From: Chlamydomonas sphaeroides
Taxonomy: Eukaryota > Chlorophyta > Chlorophyceae > Chlamydomonadales > Chlamydomonadaceae
Assembly: GCA_001662425.1 (NCBI GenBank)
Contig: BDDC01000516.1
Span: 4,238 to 39,783 of the forward strand
Direction of reading: 5' to 3'
Length of the DNA: 35,546 bases
The position numbers were made by a program, and so were the translations under genes. Under the pieces are notes generated by a model. The model was given only the letters and a program-made list of their open reading frames with translations, was not told the origin of the DNA and did no database searches. This document shows, one piece after another, positions 10,540 through 21,600 of the stretch (position 1 is its first letter; each line of letters begins with the position of its first letter).

Positions 10540-13500
10540 TCACACCGCCGACCACGGCCGGCCGCCAGCTCCTTCGGCGGTGCTGGCGCGCAGCCCGCCG
10601 CGGCCGCCCTCCCATGAGCCAGCGCCGCCACCGGCAGGCGACGGACCGCTGCCTGACGACTTGCCGGGCGGCCTGCCGGCCGGAATCGGGGCCGAGGCCC
10701 CGGCGGCGCCGTAGGACGAGGTCCGCATCAGGCCACCGCTGGCTGCTGCCGAGGACGTGGCACCGCTGTTGGTGTTGGTGAAGGCCCGAGCGGAGTGGTG
10801 CCGCAGGGGCCGGGGCGGCAGCGCGGCGCCGGCAGGGTCGTAGCCGACACCCAGGCCGCCTGCGCCGGAGCCCAGGCTCAGGGCCGCAGCGGCAAGTGCG
10901 GCGCGCGCCTGCTGCGTGGCCCTGCGGGGCGGTCGGAAGGGGAGCGGGCGCGCGGTCCAGCGGATGTCGTTCTTCTGAGCCCATGGCGCCTACTCCGGGG
11001 TCGCCGTATATCAAGGCTGACAGCCATCCTCCGGCCCCGACGCACGACCACGGGGGCCACCAGGCGCCGGCCTCACTTGTGCCGCGCGTACTCCTCGCTC
11101 TCGTCGAGGATGAGGCGCATGGAGCCCACCACCTCGCGAAAGGGGTACCTGGGCAGGCGGTTGGGCAGGCGGTTGGGCAGGCGGTTGGGCGACAGTGCTT
11201 GACACAAGCACGGCCTGGGGTAGCGGAAGCGGCGCCCAACGCTGGGCAGTTGATCGAGCAACCGCCGCCAGCGCCGCCCTCCCTGGCTGCCTCACTCTGC
11301 GGGGTCGACGTCTCGCATGTGCGGTGGCAGTGCAGCGGGGTCGGTGAGCGCCAGCCAGTCGGGCGGGCTGACAATGTCGAGCGTGTCGCTGATGACCTTG
11401 TACTTGAGCAGCCGGTCGGCCTTCGGGGAAGGAGAGGGAGGAAGCGGAGGGGGGGAGGGAGGGGAGGGGCAGGGTCGAGACGCTGACGGTACGATGATTG
11501 AGCAGCCCGGGCCCCTTTCCCCGCCCATCATACCCCTCGCCTGCGTGGAGGTGCTGAGCGAGGGCCACAGCACGAGGGCGCACCGTGCGGGCGCCCCAGC
11601 CTTCACACCAGCCTTCATCCCGCCCTCATCTTTCCCCCGCTGCTCCGCATGCCTGCGTGGTGGTGCTGAGCGAGGGCGAGGCGTTGACCTCGATGAGCCA
11701 GGGCTTGAGGCCGGCGTCGATGATGACGTCATAGCCGTACAGCTCGAAGCAGTGGCGGTCGGACTGCATTATAGGCTGGCAGGCGCGCAGCGACTTGAGG
11801 ATGACGCCCTGGGGCGCGGCAAGGCAGGCCGGAAGGGCGGTTGCTGGTGTGGGGTGCGCCTGATTGTTACGCACAGGGACAGGCATCTGGCGGGCAGGCG
11901 GTGGCGCGCATCGCCGCCACGCCCTGCACCTGCGCCTGCCTCGGCGCCATGCGCCTACCTCGATGTCGCCAAACAGCCTGTCGGCCGCCTCCACGCCGCG
12001 GGTGGCCTCCAGGTATGTCCGCATGCAGTCCAGGGGCCACTTGTTGCCGTGGGCGGGGTTGTAGTCCTCGCCTTGGTGGAGGAGCAGGGAGGGGAGCGCG
12101 TGTGCGATGAGGCGGTGGTGTCACGGGCTGTCGCCTCTCGCGGCAGGACAAGCGCACGGGCTGCCGCCTCCGAGGCCACGGCACAGCGTGCCCGTGCCCC
12201 CGCCCCCAGCTGCCCTCGCACCCGTCTGCTGGATGGCCACATTGGTGAGGTGCATGAAGTCGTTGCGCAGCTCGCCCACCTCGGCAGAGTACTTGACTGC
12301 GGGGGGCGGGAAGAGAGCAAGGGGCGAGGGGCAGGGGGCTGTGCAGGCGAGGGGGAAGGCGGCGGCCGACAGGAGCAGGTGTTCTTTCGAGCAGCCAATA
12401 GAGGCGGGGCCGCTTGCGTGCGGCACGGCCCTTGCAGCGTCCCACCATTGCAGAAGCGGCAGAAGCCGAGCCGGGATAGGTACACCTGTGTGGCAGAGGG
12501 GCGAGCACGCGAAGACGCCATGCTGTTGAGTGGTCGTGTCGGCGCCGGGAGCCCCTTGACGCTCCGCCAGCGTAAGCGCACGCCGCCCTACGTCGAATTG
12601 CGTGAGTTGCATAACCCCGCATACCCCGCCGCTCCCCTGCCCTGTCGGCCTGCCCCAGGCAGCAGGTCATACAGTTGCCCCAACACGCAACCGCCCGCCC
12701 GCCCGCCCCTACCCGATCGGCTTGAGTACAAGATGCCGCATGCCCCTGCCTCCGCGTCGCTGCCCCTTCCAGGCTCGCGCCCGGCGGTTCCCCGGCCGGC
12801 TGCGCCCCTGACGCCTGACCTTGAGCGGCTTGAAGCTGGTGACCACGACGTACAGCCGCAGGTCGAACTTCTTGCCGCCGATCTGAGCAGTGTCCACAAA
12901 GGGGGGAAGGCAGAGAGCGCCGTGGCTAATACGGGGCAGGCAGACGCGGTGAGCAGGCAGCGCTGGTGTTCAAACTCCGATTCCGTCTGCTCCTGCCGCC
13001 CCCCAGCCCGTTCCTCCCCATCCTCACGTCCTCTCCCGCTTCTTCCGAGCCCCATGCCCCTCCCCTTACCCCCTCCCAACAGATCCCATCAGGTACCCAG
13101 CCCTGCCCCACCAGCAGCGGGTATCTATAAGCCTGAACCGATATAGGAAAGCGACACGCACCCTGCAATACCTGCCCAGCTCCCTTGAACCCCTACCCAC
13201 CGTCCCTCTCCCGCCCTCCCCACCCTGCCCCACCAGCAGCGGGTTGTCTATGTAGCGTGACACAACGTAGCTGTCGGTGCCGCTGCGCAGCGCGGGGGGC
13301 AGGCTGCCCACGCTCCACTGCTTGATCTGCGGGGACGGAAGGCCGAGGCGTTGTGTGCGGGGAGGCGAGGACGAGGAGGGGAAGGATGAGGGTGCACCCC
13401 AACCCTTGCTGGTACCGCGAGCCGTGCGGCGCGCGGCGCAGGGCCTCAGCCTCGCAGCTGCGGCCCACGCTGCTCCCTCCCTCTACTGCCCCTTGCCCCC

Positions 13501-14802
13501 CGCTGGGCAACAAGCTCAGCCCCGACCTGGCTGAGCTTGTTGATGAGGAAGATGCCCTTGCCCTGGCTGCGGCTCGATGGCTTCATGATCCAGGTGCAGG
13601 TCGACCCACATGACGAGCCGGCGGTGGAGCCGCCACTCGCCGAGCCGCCGCCGGCCTGCTGCGAGGAGGAGGCCGCGGCGCTGCTGCGGCGGAACTCCTC
13701 CGCGAAGAGCATGTAGTCCTGGCCGGGGGCAAGGTCAGGGAGGCGGCGGGTTAGTGCCACGGCGGTGGCCTTGCGAGGGAAGAGGGTGTAGCGACAGGCA
13801 CAATGCCCACCGCAGCGACCGCACGGGATGCACCACATCACACGCACGTGTGCTGCCGGGTGGCCCTGCCTTCTTCCCCCTGTCGAAGTAAGCCGCCCGC
13901 AGTTGGCGCCGGCACTCAGTGCCACTCCCGTCAAGCCCGTAGCGCAACTGCCCTGCCCCTATCACTGTCTCAGTCCTTTCCTCCGCCCGTCGCGCTGCTA
14001 AGGCCCTGGGCGGCCAGCCCGTGCGCTTCCCCAGCGTGTGTTCTTCGCCCGCCTTCTCCGTCCTTACCCGCCTCCTACCAGCTCCCCTGGGGGGTGCCTA
14101 CCTGCGGCAGCACGAAGGTGGCGGGTATGATGTCCAGCTCCGCCGGGTCGCCGCCATCGCGCTTCAGTTGCTTCTGAAAGCGCTTGATGTTCTTAACCAT
14201 GAGGTCCTGGACGGAGGGACGGGAGGAGCGCTGAGGTCTAGGCACGTGGAGGCCGGAGGAAGTTAGCATGGGGTCCTGTTCGGGGGTAGGAAAGGTAGGG
14301 CTATCGGGGGCTCGGCTGCCGGCTGGGCAGGCGTGCACGCGGCTGTGCCAACGGGAGACAGACCTTGCGCGTTAGCTCAAAGTGGTTGGGGAAGTGGTTG
14401 ACGCGCTGGTGTGGCTGCAGCCGCGTGAGGGAGTCACCGAAGAGGGCCTTGATGCTGGCCACGTTCGCCCACCTGGGGACACGAGGGGGCGCCGTAGGGT
14501 TCGCGGTTCGGCTGTGCGCCGTGCCGTGCATAACCCTGCCCGCTGAGCGCTGACCAGCTGACAACAGGCACGCACGCGGGGCGTGCTCGCACGTACCAGA
14601 GGTCCCAATCGTCGGGGTCATGCTGCGGAGGCGCAGGCCGAGCGAAGGGCAGCGTGAGGCGATGGAGGACGCCAAAAGTGGGGTCAAATGGGCACCGCCA
14701 CGACGAGCGCACCTCTTCATCCGTCACGTCTATCCAGCCCCGCCGGCGGAAGTTGCTAGTGATGACGCTCTTGTCAAAGTCGCAGCGCCAGCGCACGCCC
14801 AT
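10540..14802 (-). CDS. TTLL9: Tubulin polyglutamylase, TTLL9 type
   Basis: Tubulin-tyrosine-ligase-like enzyme that adds glutamate side chains to axonemal tubulin; in Chlamydomonas the TTLL9 enzyme is known as TPG1. Exons: 14713-14802, 14597-14622, 14364-14472, 14102-14206, 13527-13718, 13234-13326, 12820-12882, 12446-12485, 12222-12296, 11959-12071, 11653-11808, 11296-11420, 11077-11148, 10540-10921 (546 aa, all phases agree). Family motifs: VNHFPNHFELTRK; IMKPSSRSQGKGIF (around 153-167), the ATP-grasp loop; KFDLRLYVVVTS; HLTNVAIQ (255-262); CFELYGYDVIID (322-333); LKPWLIEVNASPS (336-348). A Ser/Gly/Ala-rich insert interrupts the core in exon 5, and the last 127 residues are a low-complexity tail. 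Exon 2 is only 26 nt. The intron after exon 11 appears to use a GC donor. It is divergent with mL45. The family call is secure; the exact paralog is slightly less so. Confidence 0.92.
11151..11190. repeat. 12-bp minisatellite at a TTLL9 3' splice site
   Basis: Three perfect copies of a 12-bp unit (plus strand GGGCAGGCGGTT) plus a partial fourth. They form the pyrimidine tract just upstream of the acceptor of the 11077-11148 exon. Confidence 0.85.
11541..11564 (-). repeat. Intronic copy of the TTLL9 exon-11 3' end and donor
   Basis: Twenty-three of 24 bases match 11653-11676, the 3' end of the TTLL9 exon 11653-11808. The GC donor after it is copied as well. Offset 112 bp. Confidence 0.8.
13101..13122 (-). 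repeat. Intronic copy of the TTLL9 exon-6 3' end and donor
   Basis: A perfect 22-bp match to 13223-13244, which spans the 3' end of exon 13234-13326 and its GTGGGG donor, with weaker similarity extending further into the exon. Offset 122 bp. On the minus strand the copy is preceded by an acceptor-like CGGTTCAG, which leaves a 21-nt in-phase segment (AYRYPLL) between acceptor and donor. Confidence 0.8.
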
Positions 14803-15194
14803 GGCTTTGCAGCAGCTCGACGTTCACGAGACACCCGTCAGGAGTATGAGCTTATTTGACTCAACCAATGCAGTTGGCTGTCCGTTGTGCAGTTTATACA
14901 GGCAAGTAGGCGGACGCCCATACGCCATAGCCAACGAGCTGTCGCCCCTCGCCCGGTACCCGGATCCACAGCGATCGGCACACTTGGCGACGGCCCGCAG
15001 CCGACCTTGTAGATACGGTGCATACTACCTACGCACCGGAGCAAAGTGGACACGTCGAGCGTGACATAAGAGCCCAACGAGAGGCGCAGCGCTGCTTAAG
15101 CCTTCCCGTGTTCATTTCGTCAATACATGCACTGATCTATTCGTCACCTGTGACCCATTGGCTGTTCGTGCGACGCCACAAGGACCAATCAGCG
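14803..15194. promoter_or_regulatory. Divergent promoter region, TTLL9 / mL45
   Basis: A 392-bp interval separates the two start codons, which point away from each other. It must contain both 5' UTRs and a shared or abutting promoter. It is less GC-rich than its surroundings. I see no clear TATA box. Confidence 0.55.
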
Positions 15195-18112
15195 ATGGCG
15201 AGCCGACACGCGGCGCAGGGCCTGGCGAGCGGCCTGTGCACGGCGCTGAGGGCAGCGCCGGCGATGCAGCAGGTGCGATAGCACGCGCGCACGACCGTAC
15301 TCCACTCAGCCGTCAGCGACATCCACACGAACCCACCCCGGGTTGTTTCCCCAACCTTTGCAGGCAGCCAGCGGGTTTCTCCTCCGGCCTTCTGGCTCCC
15401 TCATCACCGAGCAGCCCAGCACCAGCTTCTCCGCCTCCGGCCAGGCAGTCGCAGCCGTGTGGGCTAGCGCCGGCGCCGTCAGGTGAGCACCCCGCACGCC
15501 AGCCGCCCCGTCCGCACCGCGCACCGCCACCCGGCGTCCACGCGGCGGCAGCCGCACCCCAGTGTCGTCGCTCGCCCCAACACAGCCTCTCTCACTCCGA
15601 TGCTGTGCCTCTTCCCACTGCGCCACGCCGTGGTCGCGCGCGCGTCAGGACCATGGCCAAGAAGTCCCCGTTCAACGCCGTGGGATTCGACCCCTGGAGC
15701 TTCTTCGACTACCGCAAGCTGGTGCGGCAGCAGGGCCACGCCTCCCGGGGGCCGCGAGTCCCTGGCGCAATGCTGAAGCACGCGGGGCGTCTTCCTCCCA
15801 TGCACCAGCGCAGCGGTGTGCTCCGCTTGCGCTGCTGACCCGGCGCGCGGGTGCCGTCGGGGCCCGGTCCCAAGCGTCCTCGGCCGCTCCTTGCGAGCCC
15901 CACATACAACCTCAATCGGGCTCATGCCGGCCCCTGTGTACGTGCTGTACAACAGATCTATCCCGATGTGTACGACCCCAACGAGGCGCTGCTGTGCAAC
16001 CGCTTCAAGAGCCACGGGGCGGTGGTGGAGCGCTACGAGGCGCCCGCACCCTACACCCACTGGAACCTGCTGCTGGACCCCGAGCTGGAGCGCAAGACCA
16101 AGTACTTCCACAAGAGGTGTGGGGGAGGAGGGGGTGACGGGGGGAGGAGGGGCGGGGGATGGCAGGGAGACGTGGGGAAGGGGAGGGGAGGGCAAGGGGT
16201 GAGGGGCTGGCTGAGGTTTGCCACAATGAGAGGACGGTGTGTTAATGAAAGGACGTGTGCTCGAATATAGGTAACATTTAGTAAGCACGGTGCGTTCAGA
16301 ATTGGGTAACATATAGTAAGCACGACCCGCGCGGCATGCCGTGGGTTGGTGACGCGTCGGTCGTACTTAGCAGGGTGTGTGTTGGCAGCAGGCAAGGGAA
16401 GAGGGACCGAGCAGGGCCAGGAGGTGCGGAGAAGGGGGCAGGAAGTCAGGTAAGGTGATGGGATGCAAGCGACATGAAGGGTGCCCAGGGCGCAACTTGA
16501 ACGGCTCGGTCGCGGGGGCGACGGGGCGCCCGACAGTACACAGCAGCACATGCCTCCCTCCTCGCACCCCACCCCTCCCCTCCCCTTCCCTGCACCCCCA
16601 ACCTCCAAGGCTGTACACCTCCTTCACGCTCTACCGCTCGCTGTGGAAGTACCGCAAGTCGGAGCTGCAGGTGGGTCAGCCAGGGGCCCGTGGCGGCGGG
16701 GACGAGGGGCGCGGGGAGGGTCGCCAGCGAGGGGCTCACGACACCGGTCTCCCTTTCTGTTTCCTTTTGTTATACATATATATATGGAGATATATATGGA
16801 GATATATATATATGGACTTATATATCCTCCCCCTGCCTGCGTGCTCGGCCGCACCCGGCCGCACACACGCCTCCCCTCCTCCCTGCTTGCGGCTGACGTG
16901 TACGTGGCGTGTCAGTCCGCGCACCGTACCCCATCGCTCCCCTGTCCCGTCCCCAACGGAGTTGGAGGCACACGCATGCTTCCGTGCCTCCACTCCTCCA
17001 TGTCATGCCCCCTCCCCGTCCCCCTCCCCCCAGGCCCGCATCGGCCGGGCCTACGAGGTCGTCAACCGCGCGCTGGCCACCGGGGACATGAGCCAGGTGG
17101 AGGCGGAGCAGGTGGGTGGAGACGGTGGGGCGAGACTGGGCGGCACCAATCGCACGCCGCCGATGCACACTGCCTGGCTGGCTCGTCTTGCTACCCCATG
17201 TCACATCCTTTGCTTTTTTCCCGCTTGCCCTCCTACGCGTCACCCTCCTCCGCTCCCTCACGCCCCCGTCGCCCCCATCAGTACGTGTCGGAGCAGATGC
17301 TGCAGCGGCTGGCGGGCGAGGTGGCGCGGCGGCCGCGCGGCGTGCGTGTGGAGTGGCGCATGCTGGGCGAGGCGCCCGAGGTGAAGCTGGTGGCGGGCAG
17401 CGTGTCGCCAAACCCCATGAAGCAGGTGGGCGGGGCGGGGAGGGGCAGGGGACAGCAACGGGGAAGGGTGGGGTTCTGGGGTAGGGAGGACGTACCCGAC
17501 GATCCCGACAAAGCTATGCAGCCCTTCCAGCTCGCACCCACATCTGCCCGGACCCACGCTTGCTCGCGCCCACCCTGCAGGGCAAGCTCCACTTTGTGCA
17601 GTGGACGGCGCGCATCGCCAGCCGCCAGGTTGTGGCGGTGTACGACGCCAAGGGCAAGCTGCTGGCGGGTGAGGGACACTGAGTGCAGGGTGCAGGCGCA
17701 GGAGCCCCAGGGGGAGAGGCGCGATGACAGAGGCGCGGACAGAGGGCCGGTCACGCACGCCGAGCGCCGGCGTGAGGGTCTGCGGCTGACGGCGGGCGGG
17801 TGGGTAGACAGGAAGGGCACCGCCGCCGCCTGTGTCACGCCTCCCCCCTCCGCCTGTGTCACGCCCCTCCCCTCCGCTCACTCCCCCACCCCGCCCCCTC
17901 CTCTCCCGCCCACCCCTCCGCCAGGCGACCCCCACGCCGAGCTGGAGGTGGTGGACCACTGGGTCTTCGAGCGCCCCATCCTCAAGTCGTTGGTGGTGCC
18001 GCGGCCGGGGCCGCAGGGCGCGCAGTGGCGGCTCATAGAACGCCTGCAGCTGGAGCAGCCGCAGCCGCAGGCGCAGGGGCAGCAGCCGCAGGGCCAGCAG
18101 GCGCAGGGGTAG
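15195..18112 (+). CDS. MRPL45: Mitochondrial large-subunit ribosomal protein mL45 (Tim44-like domain)
   Basis: Structural protein of the mitochondrial large ribosomal subunit; in animal mitoribosomes mL45 lies at the peptide exit and helps attach the ribosome to the inner membrane. Exons: 15195-15272, 15364-15482, 15649-15721, 15956-16116, 16610-16670, 17034-17111, 17282-17425, 17581-17668, 17925-18112 (329 aa, all phases agree). The start gives a mitochondrial-type presequence (MASRHAAQGLASGLCTALRA: Arg, Ala, Leu, no acidic residues). The C-terminal Tim44/MRPL45 fold is recognisable from LHFVQWTARIASRQVVAVYD, GKLLAG and VVDHWVFERP, with WRLIERLQL near the end. It finishes in a Gln/Gly tail not needed by the fold. 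Introns are GA- or CT-rich. A Tim44 paralog is the alternative, but the length and the AVYDAKGKLLAG strand fit mL45 better. Confidence 0.88.
16771..16827. repeat. AT-rich microsatellite in an mL45 intron
   Basis: Runs of TA broken by GGA inside the intron 16671-17033. It is strikingly AT-rich against the local GC background. Confidence 0.85.
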
Positions 18113-18540
18113 GGGCGGGCTTCATGGTAGCAGGCACAAAGGGGGTAGCAGCTGCGGCGCCGCTGCTCTAGGGGGGTGAACGAGTGGGGCTACCGGCGCC
18201 AGGGCCTGCGTCGTCGCTGTGGCCCTGCGGCCAGCAGGCTGCCGGGCAGGCGGCAGGCTGGTGGCAGGGGCGCTGGCGCGGCGCCGCGTGGACTGAGGCC
18301 GCCGGCAAGGGTGACGTGGCTGCGGGCTGCAGGCGGGCAGCGGCGGGAGCTGGCTGAGGCGGCCGAGGGTGCTGCCGGAGTACGGGCTGCGAGAGGCCCG
18401 AGGCGTGACGGTGAGGGGCGGGGCTGGGGGCGGGGCTGCTGCATGTGAGCGGCGGCGGCGCCGCGCTGGCTGGCTGAGTGTGTGTCGTGCGGAGGATGGA
18501 CAGGGACACGGCGCCGCGTTGGCGGTAAGCTGCGGCGCTC

Positions 18541-18545
18541 TGTAA
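18541..18545 (+). terminator. mL45 poly(A) signal TGTAA
   Basis: TGTAA 429 bp after the mL45 stop and 109 bp before the stop of the convergent SAP-domain gene, a normal position for a volvocalean poly(A) signal. Confidence 0.6.
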
Positions 18546-18653
18546 GTCGGGAGTGCTCCAGTACCCGCCTCCGACCCACTTCCTGACGTCCATCGCCTCA
18601 TCAGGACAAGGGCCGACAGCCCCACAGCAGCGCTCGGCAGCAGCGCCCGCGCT

Positions 18654-21600
18654 TCACCGCCGCACCAGCCTCCTGCCGCCGCCGCCGCGCCTGCCGCCGC
18701 CGTACCCGCCCGCCGCCATGCCGCGCCACGCGCCGCCGCCCGCCCGCCCCGGGCCCTGCCTCGCGCCCTGCTGCCCCTGCTGCCCCTGCGGGCCCTGCTC
18801 CTCCTCCCCTGCTGCCGCCCCCGCCGCCGCCCCCGCTCCCGCGCTGGCCACCAGCAGCCAGGCGTCCTGCAGCTCGCCGCAGCTGAGGCCCACCAGCGCC
18901 TGAGGTGCGGCCGCGGGGTAGGGCGCGGGGGCATCGAGTGGCGCGGCTGACCGGGCGGTACTCGCCTTGCCCTTCCCATGTACCCCACCTGCAGGCTGGT
19001 CACCCTCCCTTGGGCTCGTGCTCATTGCTCATGGTGGTCGCTTGACCGGGCGACCACACCCGACACACAACACCGCCCCTCCCCTCCCCTCCATCGCCAC
19101 CTTCCCCCTACCTGCAGGCTGGTCACCCTGTTGTGGGGCGCCAGGTCCAGCTTGAGCTCCAGCCGGCCGCGGATGGCCAGGTGCGGCTGGGGGCGGGGGT
19201 GAGTGGGTGTGTGGCGCGGAGGGGGCAGGGGGCAGGGGCAGCAGCGAAAGGAGGAGGGCTGATGTTTGCGGGCAGGGGACGCGAGGACAGCACTCACCGC
19301 CCCACAGGGCCCTATGCGCGCCCCAGGCCGCCGCCCCTACCTGGGCCGCCGCCCCTACCTGGGCCGCCGCCCCTACCTGCGCCGCCGCCCCTACCTGTGC
19401 CGCCAGGCGCACGAAGAAGAAGTCGTGGCGGCCGCCGCAGCTGGCCGCGCCGCCGCACAGCTCGGGCTGGCACCCGGGGCCCAGCGACTCGGTCACGCGG
19501 CCGCAGTACAGCCCTGCCCGGTGCGGGCCGCCGGGGGAGGGGAGGCGAGGAGACGGGAAGTGGCCGGGCGGGGCGCATGGGCGTGGGGGCGCGCGGGTCT
19601 GTGGTGGGGCACCCGCATTCAAGACTGTGTGGCCGCGTCCGTGCCGGGCGTGCCAGGCACGGGGGAGGCTGCCTGCCAACGCGCAGCCCAGCCCCGCCTG
19701 CCTGCCCGGCGGCAGTGCCCCTCCCCGCCCGCTGCACCGGCCGCGCCGCCCGCCCCGCGTGCTCCTGCACCCATCCCCAGCCACCTCCGCCGCCGTCACC
19801 ACCCACAGGCCCCTCCACTCCCATTCCCGCCCCCACGCCTTGACCTACCCGGCGGCAGCACCTCCTCGCCCTGCCGCGAGTCGGTGTAGGTGAAGGCGCT
19901 GGTGAGCGCAAAGGCCACCCTGCGGCCCAGCAGCTGGCCCGAGGAGATGAGCGGCTCGTCGCTGGGCGGGTGGGCTGCGGCGCGGCATTGGGGGGCCGAG
20001 GGCCCGAGGACGGTGCAACAGTGGGTTCCAGACGATGTGCCCCATGTGTCCCTGCCTCCGCACCCTGGCCCGAGCCACTGGACCCTTGCCACCACGTCCC
20101 TGCCTCTGCGCCCATGCAGTCCGCCCAACCAACCCCTGCGTCGCCTCACTCTGGCCCAGGCCGATGGCCTGCGGCGCCAGCCACGTCAGCACCGCCACCG
20201 CCGGCCGCCCGTCCTGCGAGCCGCCCGGGCTGCCGCCGCCGCCACCGCCACCGCCCAGCCCGTCGTCGTCGCCATCGCTTCCATCCATCCCTTCCTCCTC
20301 AGCGTCCTCGTCATCATGACCGTCGCCGCCGCCCGCCGCCGCCAGCACCAGCACCTGCTGCTGGCCTCCGCCGGTGCTGTAAAGCGTGTCGCCGCCGGCG
20401 AGTGACAGCGACGCGCGGCGGCCGCGCCGCATGCTCGGCGGCGTCGGGCGCGCCACGCCGGCGACGCCGCCGAGGCTGATACGGCGGCGGCCGCCGTCAC
20501 CGGGCGAGAGACCGAGCGGCGACGCGGCGGTGACGGCGGCTCCGGCGGCAGCGCCGCCGCCAGTGCGGCCGGACAGGAGGTCGGCGAGCAGCCTGGCGGC
20601 GGCGGCGGTTGGGTCAGCCGCCGGCGCCACCGTCGGCGGCGGCGCCGCCATGGGAGCTTGTCCTAGCAGCTGCCCCAGCACCATCCGTAGCAGCTCCTCC
20701 TGGGTCGGCTGCTGCTGGGGCTGGGGTGGCGGCTCCGGCGGCGCCAGCGGCCTTACGTGCTGCAGAATGAGCTGCGGCGCCGACGGCGGCTGCCCTGCCG
20801 GCTCCTGCGGCGGTAGCGGCAGCACCGCGGCCGGCAGCACCGCGGCTTGCTGCGTTGACGAAGGCGGTGGCATGGCCTCCGGCGCCATCCCCTGCTGCGC
20901 TGACGGCACGCCCTGGTCGGCCGCCACCGTGCCTTCGCCGCCGCCGACTTCGGCTGCCTCGTTGCCGCCGGCGGGCTCGCTGGCAGCTGCGGCCCGCAGC
21001 GCCGGCGGGATGGCCAGCTCAGCCGCCGGCGCCGCAGTCAACGCCGCCTCCGCCGCCGCCATGGCCGCCGCGTCCGCCGTCGAGCCGTCCTTGGCGCCGC
21101 CGCCGCTGGCCCACGCCGCCAGCAGCGCCGCCAGCTCCGGCGCGTCCAACAGCGGCGCCGGCCGGCGATACCGCTGCGCCACTTCGCCTGCACCACCAGC
21201 TCCCTGCTCCTGGCTCTGCCGGCCCGCGCCAGCGTCGTCCGGCGGCTGCGTCCCAACCGCCGCCGCTGCTTCCGCCGCCTGAGTAATGTGCTGTTGGGCT
21301 GCCGGCGCCGCCGCCAGGCCCTCCAGCCGGTCCAGCAGCTCGCGCTTCTTGTTCTTAGTAAAGGCCAGCCCGTGCAGGTCCAGCAGTAGCCGCAGGTCTG
21401 TCATGCGGTAATACGGCTCCTCGATGGACGACACCTGTATGACAGCGTGGTACGGCAGTACGGCACGCGGCAATCTTGGGCGCGGGAGCAGGACGTACGG
21501 CGCCGACTGCGACTGGCGGCGCAAGGCAACCTGCACGCACCGGTTGCACGACACCGCGGCCCTTGGTCAGCGCGCCATAGATCTGCAGGTACGACTCGAG

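Noticed and set aside
9848..10714. Long plus-strand frame between the unknown gene and TTLL9
   Set aside because: Composition is Arg/Pro/Ala-rich without domains. Its 3' part is antisense to the terminal TTLL9 exon, a typical shadow in GC-rich DNA.
11317..13146. A 609-codon plus-strand frame
   Set aside because: It lies opposite nine TTLL9 exons that carry catalytic motifs; no family signal on this strand.
12926..13168. Intronic frame repeating LLVGQG as an independent TTLL9-like gene
   Set aside because: The likeness comes only from the 22-bp exon-end copy; no further TTLL sequence follows.
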